Positions 24,641 to 37,197 of a stretch of DNA of 64,000 bases are shown in pieces. Source of the stretch: Ptychodera flava (Eukaryota; Hemichordata; Enteropneusta; Ptychoderidae). Positions within the stretch are counted from its first letter, which is position 1. The number at the start of each line of letters is the position of its first letter. The notes beneath the pieces were generated by a model. The model was not told the DNA's origin. It searched no databases and worked only from the letters and a program-made list of their open reading frames with translations. A program made the translations under genes and the position numbers. Location of the stretch: contig NC_091931.1 in the NCBI RefSeq assembly GCF_041260155.1, positions 19,105,666 through 19,169,665 on the forward strand. The letters are read 5' to 3'.

Positions 24641-26780
24641 TGCGGCTGTTGCTAGATTCTGTTTCATGGTTTATAATATTTCCGGTTATTAACCCTGGTG
24701 AAGGTAAAAGTGATAGAGAAATGGAGCTAATCGATGCCGTTGTATCGTAATATTCAACTTAATTCTTCTTTTTTCCATTTGCTATTACCTCTAATGAACC
24801 CGGCTTACGAAGACAATATACTGGGACTACATGCAGTACCTGCTTCTGGCAAAACTTACATTCTCACTATAGGCTGCATATACCAGGGGTAAAAAACAAT
24901 ACGTCCGTAACCTTCGATCGAAGAAACAGTCTTTCAACAGAAGTGGTGGCATCCCCTGGCCAGCTTGTATATCCTTTACCACATACGTTATTGTGTATGT
25001 AAAAAAGTGTATTCTTCCTCTGTACACTTGGCAATATTTGAAACAGGTTGAGAACATTTAAAACCGAAGCGTCTGATGTATACCACTTACATGTATACAA
25101 GAACATATGGTACAAAGCCATAGTCAAATTTCCCCTTGCCTCGGTGTGAAAATCAAGTGAACCGCTGACTGTAGGGAAAGACATGACGAGGAGCTGCTGG
25201 TAAGTCCTCTATTCCTCATCACTGGCGGCGCTCTTAAGGTAGTATACGCCTCGAAAGTGAAAGACTTTCGCTCAAACTTTCCTAAATGAATTTTTTCAAT
25301 CATTCTCTTTCAAGGTCAGGAATAAAAATTGGGGTAACCGTGCAAATTTGAAACTGAAGAAACAAATATCCCAAGATTGACCGACATTTGGAATTCAAAA
25401 TGGCCGCCATCACTGTGTTAACTCTGTGGAGAAAAATAAAATTTTCGATTGTGGAAAAACTAAGAGTAATAAAAAGTTTTCTTACACCAAGAACTTTAAA
25501 GTGAACACCCACAAATGGTAGATCACAAAAGAAATATAAAAGTTTGAGTTTCCAAATATCTGTCCCCGAGGCGCATTCTACGTTAACTTTCATTGTTATG
25601 AGTGACCGAAGCGACAATAACGTGACGCTGAATCGGAGCGGGTAGAATATCACTGAGTGAAGCAGGATGTCTGATCTTCTTCGAATTTGGAAAGGAAGAC
25701 ATGTTTTGTCCACCGGTGAAATCTATTGTTCTGCAGTAACACCGCCAAATGTACATTAGACACGACTACATCGAAAGGCATAATTATTATATTATTATTA
25801 TTAGCTTTATTTCAGGATAAAAAAACATCATCCATATCAGTTAAAAACAAGAAAAAAAACACGGACAAAAAGGATTATAAAAGACCGGACAGAGGTTACA
25901 CACATCACAAAAAAGATAATGCTCAATGGAAAAGACTATAAAATATAAAGTAGATCTCTGTACTTTTTAAAAGCAGGCGAGTAAAAATACGCATCTGAGT
26001 TAAGTACTGCTAAAATAAGACCATTGCAACTTGCTTTCAAGCGTTCAAAAAAGTTATACATGAACTTTCGCCGCCATGCGAATAATTTGTCAACAAGTAC
26101 AGAACCACGTGTGCTCGTTGTCTGTAATGTAGGTTTCCCAGCCTATGGTGATAACTTTCAGCATGAAACGAAACGAGGCATGTTCATGAGCCCAAGAGAG
26201 CTATATATGTTGAGTTTATAAGTTATCTGCCATATCCTGTGAAATCTTAATTCCTGCAGGCGTCGATCTTGTTCCTACTTGTATAAAAACAGTCGATTGT
26301 AATGTCAAACAGACATCATTCTTTCACATCTGAGTACACCATAGGATGGAATGGAATGAAATAGAATGGAATGGCGAACAACAGGCACTGGTTGAAATGT
26401 TATTCTTTTTGGCGCAGTTCATCTGAAGCAAACCTTCACAGGACAAGATGCTCGCTCATCTTTAGCGGAAGATGCATTGCCCGTACTTTAAATGACATCA
26501 GAGTCGACAGTCGTGGGCGACTTGTTGCTTCTTTGGCATTAAAAACTCATGAAAGAGCATCAATTGCATGACCGTACTGATTGATAAAGAATCCGTGCTT
26601 GAGATAATTTCCATGCCCATGTATACTATAGAAATGTGTCTACATCTTGCTTGTTGAAGAAATTTCATTTGCTAAATATGCTTTTATTGTATTGTCGTGT
26701 TGCCATAGCTGGGTAGAAGAATTTTATAATTTACTATGAGTATCACTTAGGTGCTGGTCAGTTTCTTTGGCCTAAGGGGC
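24640..26780. repeat. Split duplicate of 9530-10170 with a 1.5-kb interruption
   Basis: 24640-25010 and 26512-26780 match the continuous block 9530-10170. The intervening 25010-26512 holds no recognised gene; 25240-25440 includes a dispersed-looking stretch with caaaatggccgcc. Confidence 0.6.
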
Positions 26781-27197
26781 AGTGGATTTGTTGAGTTCAC
26801 CCTTATTATTTTTGTGAGACGCAGGGAGCCATGATTTCGAAATGTTCAATGGGATCAGTATTTTTCAATTGTGAGATACCGACTCAATCACGTACATTAC
26901 ATCATTCTGGCAACGAATTGCATCATTAAGCGGCAGTTTACGCCGCATCTTTCGGGCGCCTAAATTTAATATATCACAGATGTAGCTTTTAAGAGATATC
27001 CGGATGTTTGCAAATTCAAAGTATGTTTTGCAAAACGCAAGCTTACACAAAGTATGGCAAAAAGCTGATTGTATACTGTTTTCTCTGTGAGAACTATATG
27101 TGAGAAAACAACATTTGATGCGTTGATACAGTCACGTATATTGCAAAGGCAAATGATAAGATGTGTTTCATTCTTATTGATGCAACAGAAACGGAAA

Positions 27198-27199
<2 letters not shown>

Positions 27200-27240
<41 letters not shown>

Positions 27241-27245
27241 TCTCT

Positions 27246-27294
<49 letters not shown>
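27200..27294. repeat. (TC)n microsatellite
   Basis: About 90 bp of almost pure tc repeats. Confidence 0.95.
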
Positions 27295-27297
<3 letters not shown>

Positions 27298-27399
27298 ATT
27301 TGTTTTTGAGTAAAAGATTCTTTTTCAAGAGAAAAATGATAACTAACTTAGCCTCTTCTGTCATAGCTGTCTTTTACGGTATCAAAGAGAAAAGAATAC

Positions 27400-29420
27400 A
27401 GTAAATTTTCGATATGATTCGAACTCACAACGTACGGCATCAAGCCACCTAGCGAAGACATCAAAGTCAAAACTGATCGGCCAAATCCACACCCTTAAAA
27501 AGAATCCAAACAATGCACACATTATCATTTTCATTTTCTACATCAAATTGTGTCATATCAATGATATCCTTTAAAAGTTTTGGCAGTGCATGTATTATGC
27601 CCGACCACCTTTATGAGGGTCAATTTCCAACAATTTCACAGTTCTGAACATTCCCAGCTCCATCAAAATAATTGACCAATATAAAAGAGTCCAAAGCTAT
27701 AAAATTCTCTACAAAAACAAACACATATTTCCCTGTTATTAAAATATGACAATTACTCCACATACACATGTACTGTTTTACAAAATGCTTATCTCAAGTT
27801 CTTCAGCATCTCTCGTCAATTGTCCCATGTCTTAAGCATACTATTTTGTAATTCAGATAAGATAAAGGTACATCACGAATATCAAATTTACATTTCAAAA
27901 GTACCTCTATCCCACGCACTTCTTTGGATTTATATTTTCAGGAAAAGTGACCATGGATGTGAAACCTCATCGTCACAGAAACTGTCGAACTAGGTTTTCT
28001 TCTGAGCTTTTTAAATGTCAAAAATGGTCTGGCATTCCCAAACCACCTTGATAAATGTTACCAACTGCTGTTTTGCTCGCTATTGTATCAAGGACAAGTC
28101 TGAAAAAAGGTGTTGAATGGGACACTTGTAAGCAAATTCTAGACTTTTCCATGCTATGAGCTCGAGTGGATTTGGTTGGCGCATAGATTTTCTCTAGAGT
28201 CGATGGTTGACGCCTACCTAAGTGCCCCTCATATGACCCCAACAAATGCACACTTCTAACGAGACAGTTCTACAAGCATTCAACTGTTTCAATTGAAATA
28301 CATCCATAATCAGTGATCCATCATCAACAACTTTCAACGTCGTTTCGCTTTTCCGTTAGATTTCGTTCCAGCTCTCAAATACCTCATACCACGTTATCAT
28401 TTGTGCTCTCTCTGGTTTTTTTCATCTTTCGGGTAAGTAATGTTCCTTACACCTTTTCGATAAAAAATCGATATCAAATGTCGGACGCCTAAAATGTATT
28501 CACAATACCTCGTGGTTGGTCATGCTTTTATTAACAATTTACCCATGCATAGTTGGCCATTACTGCTGACAAGAGTCCACAAACTAATATACCATACCTG
28601 TGTACTTTTACATACCTCAATACGGACGTCCAGTCGACGCATTGAATTGAATAGGGCCATCTGGGGAATTTGCCTGTCTAGAAAGCCTTCCACGGCCATG
28701 ATCGACGAAAACCAGCAGTCAATACTTCTTGAAAACAAACACGAAAAGAGTAAAGCACTTCACCATATTTTACGTGAAGAGACTACATCAAATGAAATTG
28801 GAATAATTCGGCTGTATTATCAACCCTATTGTGTGATATTCATTTCACGCAGGCACAGCAATAAAATCAAACAGCAATAGGAACGGTCACGTAAATTAAT
28901 TTTCAATATTTGGCACCACTTTCACATTGATAAATGACATGCGAGCAAACTCTGGAAGAACATCAATTGTAATGCCTAAGCAATTATTTTTGTCTAAAAT
29001 ATAAATAATATCGAAAAGCAAGGCTGAAAAGTCGTACCACCTGTTGAGCTCTGATTGTCAGGTTCACTTTATACGATACAAAATCGTTATTAAATGCATA
29101 GTCATTTCTCATTTTACGTGAGATCATGCCGATAAAATGTACGGCTGTACCTTATCACATGGATAGCTAGCTATCTTCTCCTTTAAGACTTGTCACATTT
29201 GCAGTAAAAGAACTCGAATCATGTTTCGGCAAACGGCAACTTTCAGGTGATAATTATGGAAAAAAACAAAATTGCATCCATCTTTTTTAGGTGACCTCGA
29301 CCTTTGACCTCGATCATGTTATTATCATAAAGTTTGTATCCTAATTTTGCGTACTTGACTTTCATCTATACCTTTCTTAAGGCTGGTTTTATCCCGTCTC
29401 CTCGCTGTATAAGCCCCCTA
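27400..29420. other. Unit 3 upstream DNA without recognised gene
   Basis: Apart from 28490-28590, which resembles the type A intron at 10960-11020 and 30755-30830, nothing is recognisable. The longest open frame (28494-28880) has no domain that I recognise. Confidence 0.4.
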
Positions 29421-29427
29421 AAACAGC

Positions 29428-30041
29428 CAGGTGCCGCCAACAGGTAAATTTCATGAATTTCGCAAAATCATCACAAAACATGTTTTGAAGGCTTATATAC
29501 CGATTTTTCGTATTTTTGACCTTGACCCAAAATTTGGAGGAGAAAGTAGAGCTGTTCGTAACTGCCCTCCCACTGGCATACACGGAAAATATGCCCTCCC
29601 ACTGAATTTTGATGCCCGCTGCCCTCCAGTATCTATAGTCTGCCCGCTCCCCACTCCCCACAACATTTCAAGCTCCCCTATGCCCTCTCCCCACTACTGA
29701 AATTTCCATTGCCAACTAGATGCCTACTAGGCAACCCAGATCAACGCAAACCGTGCAAGCAGCTGGCAGTATAGCTTAGAACATTGCTCCCCTCTAAGTT
29801 AGGCGCTAAATCTCCCCTCAAGTTCTATCGACCACGCCGCTTTCCCCTCCCTCTACGTATCTTCCGGTGCCCACTGTCAAAAATTTTCTCCCGCCCACTG
29901 AATTTAGTGAAATTTCTTCCCCGCCCACAGTAAATATAGATTTTTTCTCCCCACCCGCTGATTAGTTTTGAAATTTGTCCGCCCGCTGAAAAACTTCGCA
30001 CGAACACCTTTTTGCACGAACAGCTTAGTAGGCGGCACCTG
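29428..30041. mobile_element. Inverted-repeat element, 614 bp, AACAGC target duplication
   Basis: It begins CAGGTGCCGCC and ends GGCGGCACCTG, an exact 11-bp inverted repeat, and is flanked on both sides by AACAGC (29422-29427, 30042-30047). The interior is pyrimidine-rich with repeated ccgcccactgaattt-like words. No transposase. A non-autonomous DNA element; the superfamily is not assigned. Confidence 0.65.
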
Positions 30042-30381
30042 AACAGCACGGTAGTTGCAACGACATTTGACTTGCACCAGCTGATTTCGATGACTAGATA
30101 TTAGATAATCTCTCTCTTTCTCTAAATACCTTTATGTAACACCCTCCATTGGGCGGGGTAATGGTACCTCGCCCATAGACCATAAAGTGTACAATGTAAA
30201 ACATGAGTGAGTCAAGTAAGAAAAACGTGCTTGCATAGGCGACGATGGACACCGAGGGCGCTCTCGAATAATTACTTGCTTATGAAATCATGAACATGTG
30301 ATGTTGAGTGTATTACTATCTCTAACAAAAATACTGCTCCTATATCTGTGATTCACAGTATTAAACTTAAACAGATTCATC

Positions 30382-30524
30382 ATGGCAGGTTACTCAAAGC
30401 ACCTATTTCAAGATCGCCTCACTGAAAAGTATTTGTGCAAAAAATGTCAGCGCGTATTACGTGAGGCAGTACAGACATCCTGTGGACATAGATACTGTAG
30501 GCAGTGTTTTGAAGAGATGATAGA
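30382..30524 (+). CDS. RING first exon, type A, TRAF copy 3 (candidate alternative first exon)
   Basis: An intact 143-nt exon: MAGYSKHLFQDRL, then YLCKKCQRVLREA and VQTSCGHRYCRQCFEEM. The RING ligands are complete up to the sixth. It ends in phase 2 at gtaagt, so it can join exon 2 at 33758 with no frame change. It lies 2.5 kb upstream of the type B exon at 32850. The bases before the ATG (tctgtgattcacagtattaa) are shared with the exon at 10590, and an acag just upstream could be an acceptor for a 5' UTR exon. Confidence 0.75.
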
Positions 30525-30890
30525 GTAAGTATGGACTCCTAGATCACTATCTAACTCTGAGTATGGAATGAAAACCAGACCTCCTTCGATCTGTATCCAC
30601 TTTAAATCCACTTTACAAAGATCCATGTCGTTTTACCTCTCTGAACGAGTGATTTTACTTTTTGTTTGAGTTTGTCTTCTTTTTCTACGGAATAATATCC
30701 CTTGCGCCTTTCAATATAATCACTTTGGTATCAAATTGATGTCATAAAATGTAAATTGGGTTGTCCATGCGTGTATGCACAATGCACCCGTGCTTAGCCA
30801 CCAGTGGTGACATCAGAGACCACATAACCTGGCAAAGATGATAAGTGGCGGATTAACAATCAATGTTCTCCGTTGCGATCATTATATACT

Positions 30891-30964
30891 AACGCGATTT
30901 GAACTAATTTGGGATAATTGGATTTTCATATTTTTCATATTTCTCAAAAAGTGTTAGGTGCCGT
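30891..30964. mobile_element. Partial MITE (same family as 4341)
   Basis: Left end only: AACGCGATTTGAACTAATTT and the following ttaggtgcc interior. It stops where the intron sequence shared with 11367 resumes. Confidence 0.65.
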
Positions 30965-31489
30965 ATACTGTGTAGCACCCAGGAGAAAATTATCAAAATA
31001 CTGACTCCAAAATATTACTTTCATTATAAGTAAGAGGGACCAGTAGTCTGCACATTTTTGGATATTTTGACAGGGTGTTTGTAAAATATATGAACACTTT
31101 GTGATGGTCGTGTTCTAATTATTTTGAATTGCGACAACGGTATCTTTGTCCTATTCTCGAAGCTATCTGCGGAAATGTCAAATGAATAAAATCTTTATTA
31201 CCTTTTTACTGGACCTGTCAGACAACTTGAATGGTTCGTTAAAATGCATTTTATAAGCGAACGGACAACCTTTGCGATTAACGTTATTTTCCTCTGACTC
31301 TTTTAGTACCTGTACATGTTTTAGGTAACGGTGACTCATAAGTCCATTGGCTGGGCGACTCAGGGAGCTGCATGTCACAATAATAAACAAATAACTACTA
31401 CACCTAACGTACCTCAGATTCCATAAAAACAGAAGAAATAATGTTGAAGTTATGGACAGTATTCAAATTTTACAGAAAAGCAACATGTA

Positions 31490-32545
31490 AGTCTTGTTCA
31501 CGTGTTATTGAAAGATTAGGTTACCGCGGTAAAAGTAGGGCATGGAACTGCTGACTCATCATTTGCTGGACATTTTCAAAGATCAGTGACACTTTTTATT
31601 CACGCTCATCATGAGTCGTCGCTTTCCATAAACTTTCCACAACAACTAATCAGTTTAATCAGTGAATTGATTCTATAGTTCATTCAGTCCATAGTGACTC
31701 ATTCCAGCCTTTCAAATTTCCAAATAACGCGGAAAAACTATAAATCTTGAATATAATACTATGGAACAGGTTAGTCATGTACCAAATGTTTGTGTTCATA
31801 GCAGAATGTACGACGCGCGCATGTTGTTCCCGATCAGATCAACAAATACCATGAACGGTGGGCTTACCGAAATGTGGTGCTTCCAAACTCCCGCTAAAAA
31901 CTTCATTTTCAAAAATGAGGTCTCAAGCGCTTATCATTATCTCTGAACTTCCCATCCGGAAGGAAACAGTTGATCGCTTGCAAAGTATCAAAGTGCCTTG
32001 CGTATGACAGGCTTGACCTTTTGCGTCAGTGACGTGATGAATGACAACGCCGACATGTGAATATAGCATTGGAAGCTAAAATCGGAACATTGGAAGATCT
32101 GGGTCCTCAGTCGACAGTCCCTCGTGCCTCCTTTTGACCGGTAGCAATCCAACGCAGGCGATCGAGCGCCAAAGGCGCGAGGCCGAGTGCCGAAGGCGCG
32201 AGCCACTAGTACGCGAAACAAAGCGGTAGAGGCGACAGTCTAAAACTAAAAGACTAGCTTTGAAAGCGCAGCTATACGTGGTGGTGAGTGCTGTGACTAA
32301 AAGGTCTTCGAAAGATAATTCACCTTTGAGGTAACAAAAATACCTTCTATGCCACCTCGAACAGCTGTGCTTCCACAGCCAACAAACCTCCTGTCCCTGG
32401 GCGACTTTCCCCAACCGAACAAACGTAAAAGCAAATAAATAAAATAGTTTTGAAAAATATGAAAGACAAGGCTATCAGGTGTGTTAGGAGTGCATTTAGC
32501 ACGTAAGAGTAATGCAAAGGTCAATTGAAAGATTATACTGGGTCA
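31490..32545. repeat. Segmental duplicate upstream of type B exon (matches 46660-47580)
   Basis: The sequences ctgctgactcatcatt, then acaacgccgacat, then catggaagatc-like words follow in the same order at 46660-47580. Both hold TGACTCA, an AP-1-type motif (31552, 46720). At 32140-32225 a GC-rich insert with gccgagtgccgaaggcgcga is present only here. Confidence 0.6.
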
Positions 32546-32849
32546 CGGTGACCCTGACATGTTTACACATGCTCACAGCGGTTCTTTGATATGTTAATTT
32601 TTATGTCACTGTTTTCAATAGACCAATGAATCATCTATTCTAAAGATATAAACTTATATACAAGAATGATTAAAGTTATATCCTAATAGAACAAAGGCAA
32701 CAACTAGCTTCTTAAAGAATGTTTATTAGAAAGTTAACGACCCACACTGACGTGTTGTGCTGTCCCAGCGTTTTTTATTAGCTGACTGAACGAAAAATCC
32801 TTAGATGTATATTATGCGATTATTGAGACTGGGAGAAGTAACACTATCC

Positions 32850-32986
32850 ATGGCGGGCCTCCCAAAAAGTTTACTGGTAAATTCACCCAGTATAAAATTC
32901 TTATGCCAGAAATGTCATAACGTCCTGTGTGAAGCAGTCCAGACCTCCTGCGGGCACAGATACTGCAGGGAGTGCTTTGAAGATAT
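32850..32986 (+). CDS. TRAF copy 3 exon 1, RING type B
   Basis: 137 nt: MAGLPKSLLVNSPS, then FLCQKCHNVLCEA and VQTSCGHRYCRECFED, ending in phase 2 before gtaagt. An in-frame upstream ATG at 32805 has a poorer context. The exon is shared as type B with copy 4. Confidence 0.8.
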
Positions 32987-35900
32987 GTAAGTTTTCAGGT
33001 ATTTAGTGGTCCAATAGAAAGTTCAGGTCAACTCCCTCGTGGTTACCGTGACAGCGTCACGATATGGATATAGTTGTATGAACTATTTAATAGGAAAGTT
33101 GTTCTCTGAATCTGTTTTTGTCCTTGCTAAATGTCGATGTATTGTGTCCATGCTAAAACGACCTTTGTTATATCAATAGGAAGGATTGCATGGTCACTGT
33201 GATAAAACTGATCGCCTGATATACTGTAACGCGGGTTTTCGTTTCGCTCAGATCGTGAGCACTAAATTTAACAATTAAAAAATACCCCAAGTTGTTGCCT
33301 ACATATTTTTAAATATTCCTTTTATATTTCGATATGGAACCATTCCCTTATATAATACATGAGGCCATTATTTTTTCCTGTAGTTTCACACTGAAATTTT
33401 GACAAGTGATGACACCAAAAACTAAATGAGCAAAACCTTAACTACTAGTGCGGGTGGAACGTTAATTTAGGTCAGGGAATATTAAAAGGAAGATTGTACA
33501 TGAAAATAAAGCAGAAGTTCCATTTCAAGTAATGTGAAATTATGGAGGAGGCTACTTTTGGTGGTCACATTTGTTTTATGCGTGAGCAAGTTAATATTCT
33601 TTACTCTGGTAATGGCTAACAGTAAGGAAGTAATCACATAAACTTCATTTCGAGAGGGAACTTGCGATAGAACAGGCATGCCTTTAGTGAATGATTTCAA
33701 GAACAATTGTGGTCCTAACATCTTTCAAGACACTGATTATCACATTTCACCATCCAGGGAAGGTTCCAGCAATGTCTGTATCGCCTGTAAAGAAGAAGGT
33801 GTACTGGATTCTCTGATCAGCTTTGATGAGGTAATGACAAAATCCTTTGTAATATTGTTCGTAAGTGGCTGACAGCCAAGAAACGAAAGAATGGGAATAT
33901 ACAGGTATTATTTTGATAATGCGGATGTAACAGTAACTTTGATAATGTTACAAACGAGCTGTTTTTCTCTAATCCGCAAAGAATGTTTGGACGTCAAGTA
34001 ATTTGCTCGTCAATGCTGACCGTTTGATTTGTTATCAGTATGCATTGTAGTCGCTGACAACAGGATTTACGTGAGGACTTTGACTCTCTCAACAATATTA
34101 ACAATGGAGATATTTACACTTAAACTTGCCACGAAGAGGTTGTCTATTACTCTTGATATACAATGGGATCTTACTTTGAGGATTTTTCAAACATTCTATT
34201 CTGCAGATGTACAACGACAGAGCAATTCGAAGAGAACTCAACGAACAGAGAGTGCGATGTCTGAACAAAGATTGTGGATGGACTGGATTCTTCAAGGACT
34301 ATGAAGATGTGAGTATCATTCATGTCGATTTTTTGCGCAATCTCCAAAGTGAATTAATGAACATTTCAGATTACTTCCATGCCACACATGACAACATAAA
34401 CTTGAGCTTTTTACAGTTTTGTTCGAAAGGTTAACGAATCTGATGGTGTGAAAATCACATTTTTGCTAAAGTAATGATATCGTTTAAACAGTACGAATCC
34501 TTGACAGAAGATTAAATGCTTTTATCACCGGTAGCACAACAGAAGTTGTCCTTTTGAGATGATATCTTGCATCAAAAGAGGCTGCAACGATAAATTCATG
34601 AGGGAACATCTAGCCGAACATCTTGAGAAGCAGTGTATCATGCGAGTGTTAGCTTGTCCCCACTGTAAAGAGGAAATCACTCACGCGGAGCAGGAGGTAA
34701 GGCGTACGCATGCATTCAATCTGATGAAATTCCGAAGTAGAGATGTATGGGTCTTTTATGCTATCGTGTTGTGGTCTTTATTTCTGCGGTTTTCCCCTCA
34801 AGACTGCAAAATAAGAGACCATAACATGATAACGTAAAAAGACAGACACATCATATACATTGGATTCTCGTCGGGTTGTGCTGCAAATGTCGTAACAAGG
34901 GTGTGTTTGTATTCGTCATTCTGCATCGCAGCCTCGTGCACACATCCACTCTGAAAGAACTCATCCTTTCACAAGAACAGGAAACATTATGGCTCTTCTT
35001 AGTGAAAGTAAAGATCAATACTAAGTGTAAATTGGCAATTATGTGTTATACTCTACAACTTATGACTCTGAAATTTAAAATACCAATACCAATGAGTATT
35101 AGAGTGCACTTAATGATATAATTATAACCAATACTTAATTGCAGAGTCACTTCAGTCAGTGTCCGAGATATCCAGTACAATGCCAATTTTGCGAAAGAAA
35201 AATACCCCGACAACAGGTAAGACATGGCGTTTTGTTCTTCACGTTTGCCAAGAAAAGTTTTCAGTACATTCCCTGAATTTGAAATAAAAAGAAATGAAAC
35301 CTTAGAAAACAAGGCAGCGGAAGACTCTTTCCAGAGGTCAATGGCCTTTTTATCCTCCGTATACCCGGGCCCTATCAGTTGCTAATTATGAACTTTTTTC
35401 TTTCTCTCCGATGTAGATAAGCCAACATGTAGACCCTGACAAGGGCGACTGTGAAAGAAAATTAGAACACTGTGAATTTCGGGAAGTCGGTTGCACTGCA
35501 ATGGTAAGTTCCGGTCATACATAGATACACTTGCAGCGATGTATTATGTTTTCTAATAACTATTACAATTAATAACATTTAAGATGTTATAATATTAACA
35601 CTTATAAGAATATGAGGCCAACAAGAATAATTAAATTGTTCCTCTGAATCGCCGCTTCTTGCATTCACCGATTTGGATTTGTTCTGTTGAAATTGCGGCA
35701 AATATAAACTTCCGCATTGAAATTGTTTTACTGTTAGGTTGTTTTTTTTCGTATATATTTTTACAGTTGCTTTTGTTTTCCTCTGGGAGCATGTTGATAT
35801 ACAAAGGATGCATTCTGTCGATACTGCCTGTAAATGTAATGCTTCTATTATCAAGGACAGTTTGTAAAATCTGGACTCCAAGTCATCAGTAAGACTGTAA

Positions 35901-37197
35901 CTTGAGGAGATTTTGGTTACAAAATAAAATATCTGAGGAACTAGCAAGGATTTTGTTTTTCTCTAGCCCAGATATGTTCTTTCCAAATGAATGGAGGAAT
36001 CACAGTTTTGAATGCATTCGTATTATTTTCACATGTATAGAGTATAGCTACGACATCATCATTAAACGCAGGTAAGGTGATTTTACAGGGTAGCAGGGTC
36101 TGTCACACTGACCGCTATCGTGCTCCGGGCCGTCAGAAATGTGTGTCTAAACATATATCTTAAAACTTACCTTTTAAAGGTGCCGAAGACGAAAATGGCG
36201 GACCATAGACGCAGTTCCTTGGGAAACCACCTTCTCGTGTTGATGCAAACCATTATTCCATTTCTTGGAATGATAAAAACAATGGATAGCGATTCCCGAG
36301 ATGTAAGACAACTGAAATCGACCGTTGAATGTCAAGGAAATAAGATTTCTGAAATTGAAGATGGAAGGAAGAAGCTTGAGCAGACTGTGAAGGAAGAAGT
36401 AACCTTGAGGAATGACAATAACAATAAAAGTGTATGCCAAGAACACAGGAGCACAATAGAAAAACTGGAACATCTTCTAAAGGAACTGAAAAATTCGTTC
36501 GTAGCTCTCGGCACCAAAGTGTCCACCAGTGAAGGCGTTATCGCTGTTCTAAATACTCAGCTAGAACAGACAACAGACATGGTGCAGGCTTTGCAGAAGA
36601 AACACGCAAAAGACAAAGAGATCATTGAAAGTTTCGAAAGGAAAATAAAAGCTCAAGACAGAATCATCGCTACCAAAGATGTCGCCTTGGCCGAACAGGA
36701 TATCAGAATTCAAGCTTTAGAAATGTCTTCGTATGACGGATGTCTTGGTTTGGAAGATCTCCGACTTCACTCGTAAACGAAACGATGCAATCAGCGGACG
36801 AACTACATCCATCTACTCTCCATGTTTCTATACAAGTCGCCATGGTTACAAGATGTGTGCTCGAGTTTACCTGAATGGAGATGGGATGGGCAAGGGTAAT
36901 CACGTGTCACTGTTCTTTGTCATCATGAAGGGACCCTTTGATGCTCTTCTTCGCTGGCCATTCAGACAGAAGGTCACCTTCATGTGGCTGGACCAGAACA
37001 ACAGAGAACACGTCATCGATGCATTCAGACCTGATCCTACTTCGACTTCTTTTCAAAGACCACAGAACGATTTGAACATTGCCAGTGGATGTCCCCTCTT
37101 TTTGCCATTAGCGATGTTAGATAGTCCACGTCATGCCTACCTGAAAGATGACGTCGCATTCATTAAGATCTTTGTAGATATTTCTGATTTGAGCTAA
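32850..37197 (+). CDS. TRAF3-like gene, array copy 3 (seven exons, one single-base insertion)
   Basis: This is a receptor-signalling adaptor and probable RING-type ubiquitin ligase acting on the cytosolic face of TNF-receptor-family complexes (family knowledge). Exons: 32850-32986 (RING B), 33758-33830, 34207-34308, 34535-34696, 35145-35216, 35417-35503 and 36180-37197. The joined length is 1,651 nt, which is 550 codons plus one extra base. Order: RING (about residues 17-60), TRAF zinc fingers (about 70-215), coiled coil (about 240-385) and MATH (about 390-545). Length is close to human TRAF3. MATH holds CARVYLNGDGMGKG, the family's ligand-pocket R, Y and D, and NIASGCPLF. The one lesion is an inserted T near 36741 (GACGGATGTC against GACGGAGTC elsewhere), exactly at the start of MATH. 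Type A exon 30382 is a possible alternative start. Confidence 0.85.
33758..33830 (+). CDS. TRAF copy 3 exon 2
   Basis: 73 nt: EGSSNVCIACKEEGVLD to SFDE. It gives the last RING cysteine pair. Intact. Confidence 0.8.
34207..34308 (+). CDS. TRAF copy 3 exon 3
   Basis: 102 nt: MYNDRAIRRELNEQ, RCLNKDCGWTGFFKDY. The donor is gtgagt. Intact. Confidence 0.8.
34535..34696 (+). CDS. TRAF copy 3 exon 4
   Basis: 162 nt: CPFEMISCIKRGCNDKFM, then LAEHLEKQCIMRV and ACPHCKEEI. Intact, with all cysteines of this finger. Confidence 0.8.
35145..35216 (+). CDS. TRAF copy 3 exon 5
   Basis: 72 nt: SHFSQCPRYPVQCQFC, ending PRQQ. Intact. Confidence 0.8.
35417..35503 (+). CDS. TRAF copy 3 exon 6
   Basis: 87 nt: ISQHVDPDKGDCERKL, ending EVGCTAM. 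Intact. Confidence 0.8.
36180..37197 (+). CDS. TRAF copy 3 last exon: coiled coil + MATH, one extra base
   Basis: Coiled coil from VPKTKMADH to ALEMSSYDG with regular hydrophobic spacing; then an extra T near 36741; then VLVWKISDFTRKRND to IFVDISDLS and TAA. Apart from the extra T the whole exon is open. Confidence 0.85.

Noticed and set aside
27069-27404. Leu-Ser-rich open frame
   Set aside because: Produced by the (TC)n microsatellite.
28494-28880. 128-codon open frame on + strand
   Set aside because: No domain, no splice sites, no paralogue as a protein; it overlaps sequence resembling a TRAF intron.
29431-29700. Open frame inside the 614-bp element
   Set aside because: Pyrimidine-rich repeat; no transposase-like residues.
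32076-32524. Open frames on - strand upstream of RING B of copy 3
   Set aside because: Not kept in the paralogous block upstream of copy 4, so unlikely to be coding.
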